Of a DNA stretch of 36,840 nucleotides, positions 26,189 to 34,944 are shown one piece after another. Origin of the DNA: Cytophagia bacterium (GTDB taxonomy: Bacteria; Bacteroidota; Bacteroidia; Cytophagales; Microscillaceae); the NCBI GenBank assembly GCA_004294005.1, contig RDZP01000012.1:1-36840 (forward strand), in the 5' to 3' direction. The position numbers were made by a program, and so were the translations under genes. Each line of letters starts with the position of its first letter. The stretch's first letter is position 1. The notes beneath the pieces were generated by a model, which saw only the letters and a program-made list of their open reading frames with translations, searched no databases and was not told the origin of the DNA.

Positions 26189-27223
26189 ATGTCAAAAAAT
26201 AAAAATGCAGTCTTGGTCATTTATACAGGTGGAACATTAGGAATGGTCTATGATAAACGAAAAGCAGGTTTAGTACCTTTTAAATTTTCACAAATATTAG
26301 CCAAAGTACCCGAACTTCAACATTTATCGTGTGCTTTGACCATTACCTCTCTTTCGGATTTGATAGATTCTTCGAATATGAAGCCATCTATTTGGATTCA
26401 AATTGCACAAAAAATCATCGATAATTATGCTCATTATGACGGTTTTGTAGTTTTACATGGGACAGATACAATGGCTTATACCGCCTCAGCCATTAGTTTT
26501 TTGTTACAAGGCTTAACAAAACCTGTTATTTTTACAGGTGCGCAACTGCCCGTAGGTGCAATCAGAAATGATGCCCGTAGAAATTTAGTAACCTCTATCG
26601 AAATAGCTTCTGCCAAAGAAAACAACTTGCCTATTGTGCCTGAAGTCTGTATTTTTTTTAATGATGTATTGTTGAGAGGCAATCGTGCAAGGAAAGTAGA
26701 AAGTAGTCAATTTGATGCTTTTCAATCTTTTAATTATCCACCTTTGGCAAAAGTAGGCATCAACGTCAATTATGATACACAAAATATTTTGGCTGCACCG
26801 CCCATTTTTAGACCTACATTGCCTTTACAACTCAATGAAAATGTAGGCGTTCTAAAACTATATCCTGGTATTAGTCAAAAAATTATCGAAAGTATTTTGG
26901 ATACTGATAATTTACAAGGTATAATTATAGAAACTTATGGTTCTGGTAATGCACCAACAGACAAATGGTTTTTGGAAATATTAGAAAAAGCATTGAAAAA
27001 AAATATCATTATTTATAATGTTTCACAATGTTTGGGCGGAAAAGTACAACAAGGAAGATACGCCACAGGTATCAAACTCAAAGAAATGGGCTTAATTGGT
27101 GCATCAGATATGACCACCGAAGCAGCAATAACTAAAATGATGTATTTATTAGCCCAAAATTTACCCGAAATTGAACTTAAAAAACAACTTTCTTTGTCTT
27201 TGTGTGGAGAAATGACGGAATAA
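26189..27223 (+). CDS. ansA: Type I L-asparaginase, AnsA
   Basis: The 344-residue protein hydrolyses L-asparagine to aspartate and ammonia. It carries both threonine-containing motifs of the family, IYTGGTLGMVYD (about 11-22) and VLHGTDTMAYTASA (about 88-101), plus ITGAQLP-like FTGAQLPVGAIRND and the GRYATG loop. There is no signal peptide, so it is the cytoplasmic type I enzyme. The gene lies 20 bases after the cyclase gene and shares its promoter. No functional link between the two is known to me, and simple cotranscription is the safe reading. Confidence 0.95.
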   Translation: MSKNKNAVLVIYTGGTLGMVYDKRKAGLVPFKFSQILAKVPELQHLSCALTITSLSDLIDSSNMKPSIWIQIAQKIIDNYAHYDGFVVLHGTDTMAYTASAISFLLQGLTKPVIFTGAQLPVGAIRNDARRNLVTSIEIASAKENNLPIVPEVCIFFNDVLLRGNRARKVESSQFDAFQSFNYPPLAKVGINVNYDTQNILAAPPIFRPTLPLQLNENVGVLKLYPGISQKIIESILDTDNLQGIIIETYGSGNAPTDKWFLEILEKALKKNIIIYNVSQCLGGKVQQGRYATGIKLKEMGLIGASDMTTEAAITKMMYLLAQNLPEIELKKQLSLSLCGEMTE

Positions 27224-27279
27224 AATAATAAATTTTTATAAAAATAAAATCAATTATCAAAAAATAAGATTTTATTTAT

Positions 27280-27287
27280 TAACTTTG
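27280..27287 (+). promoter_or_regulatory. -7 element (TAACTTTG) upstream of tatA
   Basis: An exact TAnnTTTG match lies 21 bases before the ATG at 27308. A -33 TTG is not found at the expected distance, so this is a half-site. Confidence 0.45.
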
Positions 27288-27307
27288 CAAAAAAAATAAA
27301 TTAAAAT

Positions 27308-27523
27308 ATGAATATCACATCAATATTGTTATTTTTGCCTAATTTGGGTGGGCCAGAAATATTGTTAATTTTCTTTGTAATCCTTTTATTTTTTGGAGCA
27401 AAAAAATTACCTGATTTGGCAAGAGGTTTAGGAAAAGGCATTCGTGAGTTTAAAGATGCTACTAACGGCGTAAAAAAATCCATTGAAGAAGGTGTAAATA
27501 CAGAAGACGAAAAAAAGAAATAA
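27308..27523 (+). CDS. tatA: Sec-independent translocase subunit TatA/E
   Basis: The 71-residue protein has a short N-terminal extension, then [39 protein letters not shown]. This is a single membrane helix, the FGAKKLP hinge and an amphipathic helix, the whole diagnostic pattern of TatA. The C-terminus is charged. TatA forms the pore-like part of the twin-arginine pathway that exports folded proteins; the TatC partner is not in this window. Its length is normal for the small TatA/E type. It sits alone between a -7 element and a terminator hairpin. Confidence 0.93.
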   Translation: MNITSILLFLPNLGGPEILLIFFVILLFFGAKKLPDLARGLGKGIREFKDATNGVKKSIEEGVNTEDEKKK

Positions 27524-27566
27524 TTTTTTTAAATTACTTTTTTTTAACGTACTTCTAAAAATGAAT

Positions 27567-27606
27567 AAAAAATGTTATTGATTTAAAACAATCAATGGCA
27601 TTTTTT
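27567..27606 (+). terminator. Intrinsic terminator after tatA
   Basis: A 17-bp stem (AAAAAATGTTATTGATT / AATCAATGGCATTTTTT, two G-T wobbles) with a 6-base loop runs into a long T tract. It lies 43 bases past the tatA stop. Confidence 0.75.
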
Positions 27607-27607
27607 T

Positions 27608-27637
27608 TTGATTTTGTGTATATTTTGTTTATTTTTG
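27608..27637 (+). promoter_or_regulatory. Complete Bacteroidota promoter for rlmD
   Basis: TTG at 27608-27610 and TATTTTTG at 27630-27637 are spaced by 19 bases, the preferred distance. The ATG of rlmD is 31 bases beyond. Confidence 0.65.
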
Positions 27638-27668
27638 CAAATCGAATACAAATTTTCATAACAAAAAA

Positions 27669-29090
27669 ATGAGCAGAAAAAAAAAACCATTGCCTATCCT
27701 CGAAAAATTGACCGTTTTAAGATTAGGAGCAGAAGGAAAAGCCATCACAAAATACAACGATAAAGTTGTTTTTTTGGAGGGAAACACTGTCGCAGTCGAT
27801 GATATAGTTGATGTACAAATTATCAGACAAAAAACAGGTTATAGTTATGGAAAAATAATTCATTATCATCAATTATCTGAAAATAGAACCAATCCAATTT
27901 GTGAGCATTTTGGCGTTTGTGGCGGTTGCAAATGGCAACATCTTCCTTATTCTACTCAATTAGAAGCAAAACAACAACAAGTTATCGATAATTTGGTGCG
28001 ATTGGCAAAAGTTGATGTTCCTTTTATTAGACCAATTGTTGGTTCTGAAAAACAATTTCAATACAGAAATAAATTAGAATTTACTTTTTCTAATTTTAAA
28101 TGGTTAGATACTGAAACTTTTCAAAAACAAAAAGAAGAAGGCACAGAAAGAGAAGGTGGATTGGGTTTTCATTTGCCCGGTCATTTTGATAAAGTATTAG
28201 AAATCAATCATTGTCATTTGCAGGCTGAGCCTTCTAATTCGATTAGAGAGGCAATAAAAGCATTTACAAAACAAAAAAAATGGGCTTATTTTAATCTTAA
28301 ACACAAAAACGGATTTTTAAGAAATTTACTCATCAGAAATTCAAATACAGGTGATTTGATGGTCGCTATTATTTTCTTTGAAGATAAAAAAGAAGAAATC
28401 AATGAAATATTATCATTTTTAAAACAAAAATTTCCTGAAATTACTTCACTACAATATTTTATTAATCCAAAAAATAATGATAGTTATGCTGATTTAACGC
28501 CTATTTTATTTGCAGGAAAACCTTATATAGAGGAAAAAATGGATAATCTTGTTTTTAGAGTAGGAGCAAAATCTTTTTATCAAACCAATCCTGAACAAGC
28601 GTATATTTTATATCAAATTGCTATTAAAATGGCAAATTTACAAGGCAATGAAATTGTTTATGACCTTTATACAGGTACAGGAACGATTGCACAATTTGTA
28701 GCCACAAAAGCAAAAAAAGTAATTGGAATTGAGTACATAGAAGAAGCCATCGAAGATGCAAAACTGAATGCAAAACATAATAATATTGATAATATAACAT
28801 TTTTTGCGGGTGATATGAAAGATATTTTGAATGAAGATTTTATCAATCAAAACGGAAAACCTGATGTAATTATTACTGACCCACCACGCGCAGGCATGCA
28901 CGAAGACGTGATTGAGGTTATCAAAAAAGCAGCACCACAAAAAATTGTTTATGTGAGTTGTAATCCTGCTACACAAGCAAGAGATATTGCTCTTTTGAGT
29001 GATGTATATGTCTTAGCAGATTCACAAGCGGTAGATATGTTTCCACAAACCTACCATGTAGAAAATGTAGTAGTATTACTAAAAAAATAA
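27669..29090 (+). CDS. rlmD: 23S rRNA (uracil-C5)-methyltransferase, RlmD-type
   Basis: The 473-residue protein has the full layout of the RlmD/TrmA family: an N-terminal TRAM-like RNA-binding domain (about 12-70), a 4Fe-4S cluster with C78, C84, C87 and C182, and a C-terminal SAM Rossmann fold (VYDLYTGTGTIAQF about 335-348, TDPPRAGMHEDV about 403-414). The catalytic cysteine is C431 in YVSCNPATQARD. It methylates a uracil of 23S rRNA (U1939 in E. coli); paralogues such as RlmCD act on other sites, so the exact position is not certain. The histidine kinase gene follows 6 bases later. Confidence 0.92.
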   Translation: MSRKKKPLPILEKLTVLRLGAEGKAITKYNDKVVFLEGNTVAVDDIVDVQIIRQKTGYSYGKIIHYHQLSENRTNPICEHFGVCGGCKWQHLPYSTQLEAKQQQVIDNLVRLAKVDVPFIRPIVGSEKQFQYRNKLEFTFSNFKWLDTETFQKQKEEGTEREGGLGFHLPGHFDKVLEINHCHLQAEPSNSIREAIKAFTKQKKWAYFNLKHKNGFLRNLLIRNSNTGDLMVAIIFFEDKKEEINEILSFLKQKFPEITSLQYFINPKNNDSYADLTPILFAGKPYIEEKMDNLVFRVGAKSFYQTNPEQAYILYQIAIKMANLQGNEIVYDLYTGTGTIAQFVATKAKKVIGIEYIEEAIEDAKLNAKHNNIDNITFFAGDMKDILNEDFINQNGKPDVIITDPPRAGMHEDVIEVIKKAAPQKIVYVSCNPATQARDIALLSDVYVLADSQAVDMFPQTYHVENVVVLLKK

Positions 29091-29096
29091 TAAAAA

Positions 29097-31994
29097 ATGA
29101 TAAACAAATTACTTCTCATTTTTTTGTTGATTTTTTTTAAATTTTTTGATGCAATAGGACAAAATCCTTATCTACGTCCGATTGCTTACCCTTATCAGTT
29201 GCCCACCAATACGATTTATGATTTATATACAGATAAAATAGGTCGACTTTGGTTGGGGACGGACAAAGGTTTGTTGAGATTTAATGGTAAAAATTCTAAT
29301 CAAATACCATTTATCACTACAAAACAAATGGAGGTTACACATCTACAAGAGGATAAAAATGGAGAAATATGGGGAATGAATTTTGCTTCACAGATTTTTT
29401 ATACTCAAAATGATACTTTAAGATTACTCGAAATCCCCTCTTATATTAGCAGTGTGTCTTCAGTAATTAATTACTTAATTTATGATGATTTTATTTGGAT
29501 TATTACGACTAATAGATTGATAAAAATGCACATACACTCTAAAAAAGTCTATTTTAGTTATAATTTGAGTGAGAAAAATAATTATATTTCTGATTTGGTT
29601 TTGTTTGAGAACAAAGAAATTCATATCGTAAATTTTCCACAAAAAGAATATATTATTATTCCTATTGATGCTGATTCTACTACAAAAAATTGTAGAAAAA
29701 TAAAATTAGTATTAGAAAAAGATGCACGTTTGTTAGTCGTCAAAAATAAAATATATTCAATTCAAAAAGCACATTCAGAAAGGAAAATGGCTGTTTTTGA
29801 AAACTATGAATGGAAAAAATTACCTGATATTGATAATATTAATACAAGTTTTCCAGTTTATCATCTTTCAAAAACTGATGAAAAAGATATATGGATTTGC
29901 ACCAAAGAGGGTGGTTTTAAATGGAATATAGAAGAAAAAAAAGCAGAATTGTATTTTCCTAATAAAAATATAACTGATGTCGTAAGAGATTATCAAGGTA
30001 ATTATTGGATAAGTACACTCGATACAGGGCTTTGGTTTTGTCCTTCGTTGGCTACAAAAGTATATAATCCTTTGCCTTTTTTGAGTCAAAAGGGTGAAGT
30101 TATCACACAAATTCAAAAAGATGACAAAGAAAATAGTTTTTGGTTGGGTGCTTCGAAAGGAAAATTATACAATACAAATTTGGAAGGAAAGAATGTAAAA
30201 ACATATCAAAATGATTTTTTAAGAGAAATCACAAGAATATTTCCAAGAGATAGTAAAGTGTGGACAAATAGCGGGATTTTTGATAAAAATATAACAAAAA
30301 ATAGTATATCTTTAAAAAAAATATCTCCAAAAGATTTAAGGGTTTATCAAGATAAATACCTATTGACTGCTACTTCTCATCATGGTTGTTTTATAATGCC
30401 TTTTGAAGATAAGATAAAATATAATGGAAAAATATTGGGTTTTATGCCTGAAGACATTAATAAAACTTTTATTGATTTCCCTCTGCATAATCTCAAACAA
30501 AGGCGTGCTTATGCTGTAGAATTAGATACAATTCGTAAAAAATTTTGGGTAGGATATGATGATAATTTATATCAATATGATTTTGAAGGCAATCAAAAAG
30601 TTATCAAAATAAATGATAATGAAAGTATTGTAGCACGTAGAATGGCATTAGATAAAAATGGAAAATTATATGTAGGAACTTTTAGTCAAGGTGTTTTAAT
30701 CATTGATAATCAAAAAGTTATTCACCAAATTCATCAAAAAAATGGACTAAAAACAGATATTATAAGAGCCGTAAAAAATGTAAGAGATACAATTTGGATT
30801 GCCACAGATGAAGAAGTAGGCTATTTACAAAGTCCTAATTATGCCTTAGTTGATATATTAAATGACAATGCAATGGGTAAAATTTACTTCCAAGATTTTT
30901 ATCCTGATTTCAATGATTTGCTACTTGTGGTCAATACTGATATTATTAGTTTACCTATCCATCGTACTGTGGTAAGAGAGCAATTAAATTGTTTGCCTAT
31001 CAAAAAAGGAGGCGATATTTTTTCACCTTATTTTGTCATTGAAGCATTAAGTTATAAAAATCCCTCACAAACTAAAATCTATTATCGCCTGAAAGGAATA
31101 GACAAAGATTGGCAAACTATACAAGATATAACAGTTACTATTAAATATAGTAATTTAAGTTATGGTCATTATACTTTTGAATTTTATGCTACCGATGAAG
31201 TATCGAATCTAAAAAGTGAAATTTATAAAGTCAATTTTGAAGTACCCAAAAAATGGTATCAAACTTATCTTTTTTACTTTTTTATTTCGTTTGTAATTGT
31301 TCTTTTTTTTTATTGGATTGCTCATATTTATTTACAAAAATACAAACAAAGGCACACACAAAAAGAAAAATTATTGTCCTCACAACTTACTGCATTGCGT
31401 TCTCAAATGAATCCACATTTTTTGTATAATATTTTAAATACTGTGCAAGGTTTAGTTTATAGCAATTTGAAAAAAGAAGCGGGACAATTATTGGGTTATT
31501 TTAGTGATTTGATGCGTAAAAGTTTGCAGGCTTCGGAAGACGCTTATATTAGTTTGAAAGATGAAATTGAAATTTTACAACTTTATATATTATTAGAAAA
31601 ATCGCGATTTGATAATAATTTTAGTTATATATTTGATGTAGAAAATGTCCAAGAATATTCATCAAAAAAAATCCCTTCGATGTTGATTCAGCCTTTTGTG
31701 GAAAATGCTTTTAAACACGGACTTTTGCACCAAAAAGGACATAAAAAATTGTTTATTCAAATGAGTGTTATCAATCAAAAAATACTAAAAATCGTCATTG
31801 ATGATAATGGAGTAGGACGAAAAATATCAACAGAAATCAATCAAAAAAATAAAAATAAATCAACAGGATTTGCAACAAAAGCAAGTGAAAAACGAATGGA
31901 ATTGTTGAATTATGAACAAAAAGAAAAAATAAAGTTACATATTATTGATAAAATTCAAGGAACAAAAATTGAAATTTTGATTCCATTTGTATAA
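29097..31994 (+). CDS. Propeller-type sensor histidine kinase (LytS/YehU class)
   Basis: The 965-residue protein has a signal-anchor N-terminus, then a two-component-regulator propeller made of repeated 'IYDLYTDKIGRLWLGTDKGLLRFNG'-like blades (seen in pieces at about 40, 260 and 550), a Y_Y_Y domain (about 660-715: YRLKGIDKDWQ...YGHYTFEFYATD), a transmembrane helix (about 722-747) and a His_kinase/HATPase pair. The phosphoacceptor is H774 in QMNPHFLYNIL; the ATP lid shows FVENAFKHG and DDNGVG. The propeller should sense a periplasmic ligand, possibly a glycan as in hybrid systems. No response regulator adjoins it, so the partner is elsewhere. It is only 6 bases after rlmD and shares its transcript. 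Confidence 0.9.
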   Translation: MINKLLLIFLLIFFKFFDAIGQNPYLRPIAYPYQLPTNTIYDLYTDKIGRLWLGTDKGLLRFNGKNSNQIPFITTKQMEVTHLQEDKNGEIWGMNFASQIFYTQNDTLRLLEIPSYISSVSSVINYLIYDDFIWIITTNRLIKMHIHSKKVYFSYNLSEKNNYISDLVLFENKEIHIVNFPQKEYIIIPIDADSTTKNCRKIKLVLEKDARLLVVKNKIYSIQKAHSERKMAVFENYEWKKLPDIDNINTSFPVYHLSKTDEKDIWICTKEGGFKWNIEEKKAELYFPNKNITDVVRDYQGNYWISTLDTGLWFCPSLATKVYNPLPFLSQKGEVITQIQKDDKENSFWLGASKGKLYNTNLEGKNVKTYQNDFLREITRIFPRDSKVWTNSGIFDKNITKNSISLKKISPKDLRVYQDKYLLTATSHHGCFIMPFEDKIKYNGKILGFMPEDINKTFIDFPLHNLKQRRAYAVELDTIRKKFWVGYDDNLYQYDFEGNQKVIKINDNESIVARRMALDKNGKLYVGTFSQGVLIIDNQKVIHQIHQKNGLKTDIIRAVKNVRDTIWIATDEEVGYLQSPNYALVDILNDNAMGKIYFQDFYPDFNDLLLVVNTDIISLPIHRTVVREQLNCLPIKKGGDIFSPYFVIEALSYKNPSQTKIYYRLKGIDKDWQTIQDITVTIKYSNLSYGHYTFEFYATDEVSNLKSEIYKVNFEVPKKWYQTYLFYFFISFVIVLFFYWIAHIYLQKYKQRHTQKEKLLSSQLTALRSQMNPHFLYNILNTVQGLVYSNLKKEAGQLLGYFSDLMRKSLQASEDAYISLKDEIEILQLYILLEKSRFDNNFSYIFDVENVQEYSSKKIPSMLIQPFVENAFKHGLLHQKGHKKLFIQMSVINQKILKIVIDDNGVGRKISTEINQKNKNKSTGFATKASEKRMELLNYEQKEKIKLHIIDKIQGTKIEILIPFV

Positions 31995-32009
31995 AAAAAA
32001 CAACACCTT

Positions 32010-32031
32010 TTGCAAGCGTCCACGCTTGCAA
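32010..32031. repeat. Short perfect palindrome (10-bp arms, 2-base loop)
   Basis: Arms TTGCAAGCGT / ACGCTTGCAA around CC form a GC-richer palindrome just after the kinase stop. Its composition stands out from the AT-rich setting and resembles other dispersed palindromes in this window. Confidence 0.6.
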
Positions 32032-32052
32032 CAAAAGTACTTAAATAGTTAC

Positions 32053-32096
32053 AAAAAAAGTGTTTCATTTCTTTTCAGAGATGAAACACTTTTTTT
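32053..32096. terminator. Bidirectional terminator
   Basis: A perfect 16-bp stem (AAAAAAAGTGTTTCAT / ATGAAACACTTTTTTT) with a 12-base loop lies between convergent genes. It has A- and T-runs on both flanks, so it can stop both transcripts. Its right arm touches the stop codon of the following - strand gene. Confidence 0.85.
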
Positions 32097-32409
32097 ATTG
32101 AAAATATACGAATTGTGGTTCTCTTTGGTCTTTACCCAAAAAATTAAAACGTATCCCTACAATATTGCCTTCTTGCTCTATTGGACCTACATTGACATAA
32201 AAATCAGAATCATTCGAATCGCTGTAGGTATTGTTTTGACCTGATTTTGAGATATTAACCAAGTTCCCATATTGCCATTTCACACTACGTTCTTTTTGAT
32301 TAAAATCTATAATTTTGAATTGAGGCGGTTTATTTTTATACCAAATATACGCTGCTGCTCCTGCGATACCTAATCCAAGAAAAAAAGCAAACTTTTGTTT
32401 TTTAGTCAT
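32095..32409 (-). CDS. Small membrane-anchored hypothetical protein
   Basis: The 104-residue product begins with MTKKQKFAFFLGLGIAGAAAYIWYKNKPP, a Lys-rich start and one transmembrane helix in the style of an uncleaved signal anchor. A ~75-residue beta-rich soluble domain (FKIIDFNQKERSVKWQYGN...GIRFNFLGKD) follows and probably faces the periplasm. I do not recognise the family. A complete promoter lies about 85 bases upstream on its own strand, and a terminator overlaps its end, so it is an independent gene. It is divergent from the DnaQ/GIY-YIG gene. Confidence 0.7.
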   Translation of the reverse strand: MTKKQKFAFFLGLGIAGAAAYIWYKNKPPQFKIIDFNQKERSVKWQYGNLVNISKSGQNNTYSDSNDSDFYVNVGPIEQEGNIVGIRFNFLGKDQREPQFVYFQ

Positions 32410-32494
32410 GATTTCTATTGCGATAAAATAATTTATAATGTATTGATTATCAATGTTTTTAATAAATATGCTATTAAATTGTTGATATTTTTTA

Positions 32495-32524
32495 CAAAAG
32501 TAGTCTAAAAAATTAAAATTACAA
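32495..32524 (-). promoter_or_regulatory. Complete Bacteroidota promoter (- strand)
   Basis: On the - strand: TTG (32524-32522), 19 bases, then TACTTTTG (32502-32495), matching TTG / TAnnTTTG. It reads into the small membrane-protein gene with a leader of about 80 bases. Confidence 0.6.
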
Positions 32525-32557
32525 CCATTTTTTTTATTTTTTTTAGATAATTTTATC

Positions 32558-32565
32558 TATTTTTG
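32558..32565 (+). promoter_or_regulatory. -7 element (TATTTTTG) for the nuclease gene
   Basis: The octamer fits TAnnTTTG, 25 bases before the ATG at 32591. The -33 region is only T-rich with no TTG. Confidence 0.4.
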
Positions 32566-32590
32566 TAAAAAAATACTAAAAAAGAAGCGT

Positions 32591-33967
32591 ATGGAGTTTG
32601 CCATTATTGATATTGAAACCACAGGAGGTCGTTCGACAGAAGATAAAATCACTGAAATTGCTATTGTGGTTCATAATGGAAAAGAAATAATTGACCAATA
32701 TCAAACACTTATTAATCCTGATAAATATATTCCTGAATATGTTTCGAGGCTGACAAATATCTCTAATAAAATGGTAGAAGATGCACCAAGATTTTTTGAA
32801 GTTGCAAAAAAAATAATCGAAATGACACAAGATAGAATTTTTGTTGCGCATAATGCACACTTTGATTATACTTTTGTGAGGCAAGAATTTTTGAGTTTAG
32901 GGTATGATTTTAGAAGGAAAACGCTTTGTACTGTGCGATTGTCTCGAAAAATATTCCCCAATTTAGAAACATATAGTTTGGGTGCTTTGACAAAATACTT
33001 TCAAATTGAACACAAAAAAGCACACAGAGCAATGAGTGATGCAATGGCAACAACTATTTTGTTCCAAAAACTATTTGACAAAGATGCTGAAAAAGAACAT
33101 TTTTCTATTTTTGAAGATGAAATCAATGCCAAAAATTTACCACCAAAAGTAAAGAGAGAAAAATTTAATACTTTGCCTGAAGAAGCAGGAATTTATTATT
33201 TTTATGATGAAAATGGCGATATTATTTATATCGGAAAAAGTAATAACATAAAACAAAGAATTGCATCACATTTTTCTACTAATATCAAAGATGCAAAAAC
33301 AATAGAATTTAAAAATCGTGTCGCAGATATAAGTTTTGAAATTACGGGAAGCGAATTGATTGCTTTGTTATACGAATCTGATGAAATCAAAAAACATACG
33401 CCAATGTTTAATAAAGCACAAAGAAGAAGTAGGTATTATTTTGGAATTTTTAATTTTGAAGATAAAAATGGATACAGACAATTTTATGTTGATAAAATCA
33501 TTAAGCAACCTTTTCCACCTTTGATAGTGGCTGAAAGTGCCGAAACAGCACGCCGAATTTTATATAGTTTGGTACAAAAATATGAACTTTGTATGAAATT
33601 ATGTCAATTATACAGAACAAAAGGTGCTTGTTTTGATTATCAAATCAAAAAATGCAAAGGTGCTTGTATCAAAGAAGAAAGCCCTGAAATTTATAATGAA
33701 AAAGTGAATCAAGCAATGAAAAGCCTACACGTGTACGCAGGAAAGAGTTTTGTAATTGTTACCAATGGAAAAAATAACCAAGAAAATGGAGTAGTTGTTG
33801 TCGAAAATGGACGTTATTTAGGTTTTGGTTATATAGAAAAATCAACTGCGATTAGTACAATAAATGAAGCAAAAATTTATATTAAAAAAATGGTTGATAA
33901 CAGAGATACTCAAAAAATAATTGGAAAATGGATAGAAAATTATCCAACTTGTATGAAATATTTTTAA
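32591..33967 (+). CDS. DnaQ-like 3'-5' exonuclease fused to GIY-YIG (UvrC/Cho-like) nuclease
   Basis: The 458-residue protein joins two nucleases. Residues 1-165 are a DEDDh exonuclease with all five active residues visible: D7 and E9 (IIDIETTGG), D92 (HNAHFDY), H145 and D150 (HRAMSDA). Residues about 198-275 are a GIY-YIG endonuclease like the UvrC N-terminus (AGIYYFYDENGDIIYIGKSNN, then R-x-x-H). The last 180 residues resemble the Cho/UvrC accessory region, including CX3C-rich KGACFDYQIKKCKGAC. Such fusions occur in Bacteroidota and Actinobacteria and are often annotated as polymerase III epsilon. It is not the replicative proofreader but probably a DNA-repair nuclease. Confidence 0.92.
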   Translation: MEFAIIDIETTGGRSTEDKITEIAIVVHNGKEIIDQYQTLINPDKYIPEYVSRLTNISNKMVEDAPRFFEVAKKIIEMTQDRIFVAHNAHFDYTFVRQEFLSLGYDFRRKTLCTVRLSRKIFPNLETYSLGALTKYFQIEHKKAHRAMSDAMATTILFQKLFDKDAEKEHFSIFEDEINAKNLPPKVKREKFNTLPEEAGIYYFYDENGDIIYIGKSNNIKQRIASHFSTNIKDAKTIEFKNRVADISFEITGSELIALLYESDEIKKHTPMFNKAQRRSRYYFGIFNFEDKNGYRQFYVDKIIKQPFPPLIVAESAETARRILYSLVQKYELCMKLCQLYRTKGACFDYQIKKCKGACIKEESPEIYNEKVNQAMKSLHVYAGKSFVIVTNGKNNQENGVVVVENGRYLGFGYIEKSTAISTINEAKIYIKKMVDNRDTQKIIGKWIENYPTCMKYF

Positions 33968-34049
33968 CAATTATTTTGTAATATTTTGTAATATTTTAAT
34001 GACAAATGAAGTAATGATTTTAATGCTATTCACTCCTAAACTTTTTATA

Positions 34050-34811
34050 ATGATGAAAAATATATTTATAATTTTATTGATTACTTTTTTCAATATTTCA
34101 GTAGTTACTGCACAATTTAGCGCCTCAGTTGGTTATGACCTCAATTTACCTACTAATCAAATGGCATTGAATATTGGTGCAATTCATAATTTTAAAGTAG
34201 AAGGTTTTATCAAAATGCCTGAAAATCGATGGTCTTTTGGTATGGATTTATCAGTAGGAGGTTATGGTTCGAAGCGCGACCCAATTGCTTTTACACAAGG
34301 AAATACAGTTACTAATACGTTTGTAAGTGTTTCAAATATGGTTTATGGTTTTAAAGGTTTAGCACAAGCAGATTTATTTTCGCGTGATGATAGAGCATTG
34401 ATGCCTTATTTTCATAGTGGATTTGGTATGACTTTTTTTGAAACCTCTTTGACTGTTGAAGATCCACAAGACATAGATAATTGCCGCCCTTTACAATCGG
34501 AAAGTTTGAAATCAGACCAAACTTGGATAGCAAGTGTCGGTTTGGGATTGCGTTGGCACCCTAAATCATCAGAAGGTTTTTATCTCGATTTGAGAGCAAC
34601 TCAAAATTTAGGTGGTAAATTAAATTATATGAGCTTAAATCCACCTACAACTTCACATCTTAATCATAATAATGGTGCTGATGGAACGCCTGTTAATGTA
34701 GATTTTTATAATCAACAAACCAATATAATTCATCAACATAGAATTGGTACGGTTTATAATAGTGCGGTGAGTTTTTGGGGAGTGCAATTGCAGTTTGCTT
34801 ATCAATTTTAA
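34050..34811 (+). CDS. Outer-membrane beta-barrel protein, small
   Basis: The predicted product of about 253 residues starts with a clear signal peptide (MMKNIFIILLITFFNISVVTAQ). The mature part has alternating strands (SFGMDLSVGGYG, YFHSGFGMTFFETS, WIASVGLGLRWHP) and ends in a terminal aromatic strand (FWGVQLQFAYQF), a typical small Bacteroidota outer-membrane barrel. No ligand can be read. The frame is open back to 33999, but the upstream part adds a poor pre-signal segment. ATGs at 34050 and 34053 are equally possible. A terminator follows the stop. Confidence 0.8.
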   Translation: MMKNIFIILLITFFNISVVTAQFSASVGYDLNLPTNQMALNIGAIHNFKVEGFIKMPENRWSFGMDLSVGGYGSKRDPIAFTQGNTVTNTFVSVSNMVYGFKGLAQADLFSRDDRALMPYFHSGFGMTFFETSLTVEDPQDIDNCRPLQSESLKSDQTWIASVGLGLRWHPKSSEGFYLDLRATQNLGGKLNYMSLNPPTTSHLNHNNGADGTPVNVDFYNQQTNIIHQHRIGTVYNSAVSFWGVQLQFAYQF

Positions 34812-34848
34812 TAAAAAAGGTTGCTGTTTTTTTATAATTATTATGATG

Positions 34849-34885
34849 CAAATACTCCAAAAGTTTTAAATTTTTGGAGTATTTG
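34849..34885 (+). terminator. Intrinsic terminator
   Basis: A perfect 14-bp stem (CAAATACTCCAAAA / TTTTGGAGTATTTG) with a 9-base loop is followed by ATTTTTATTTTG. It lies 38 bases after the barrel gene. Confidence 0.85.
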
Positions 34886-34944
34886 ATTTTTATTTTGTAA
34901 TTTATTTTCTCTATTTATCAATCAATTTTTAATATTTCTAAAAA

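Noticed and set aside
31987..32244. + strand open frame of 85 codons after the kinase gene
   Set aside because: It runs through a terminator hairpin and over the - strand membrane-anchored protein, and has no recognisable protein character.
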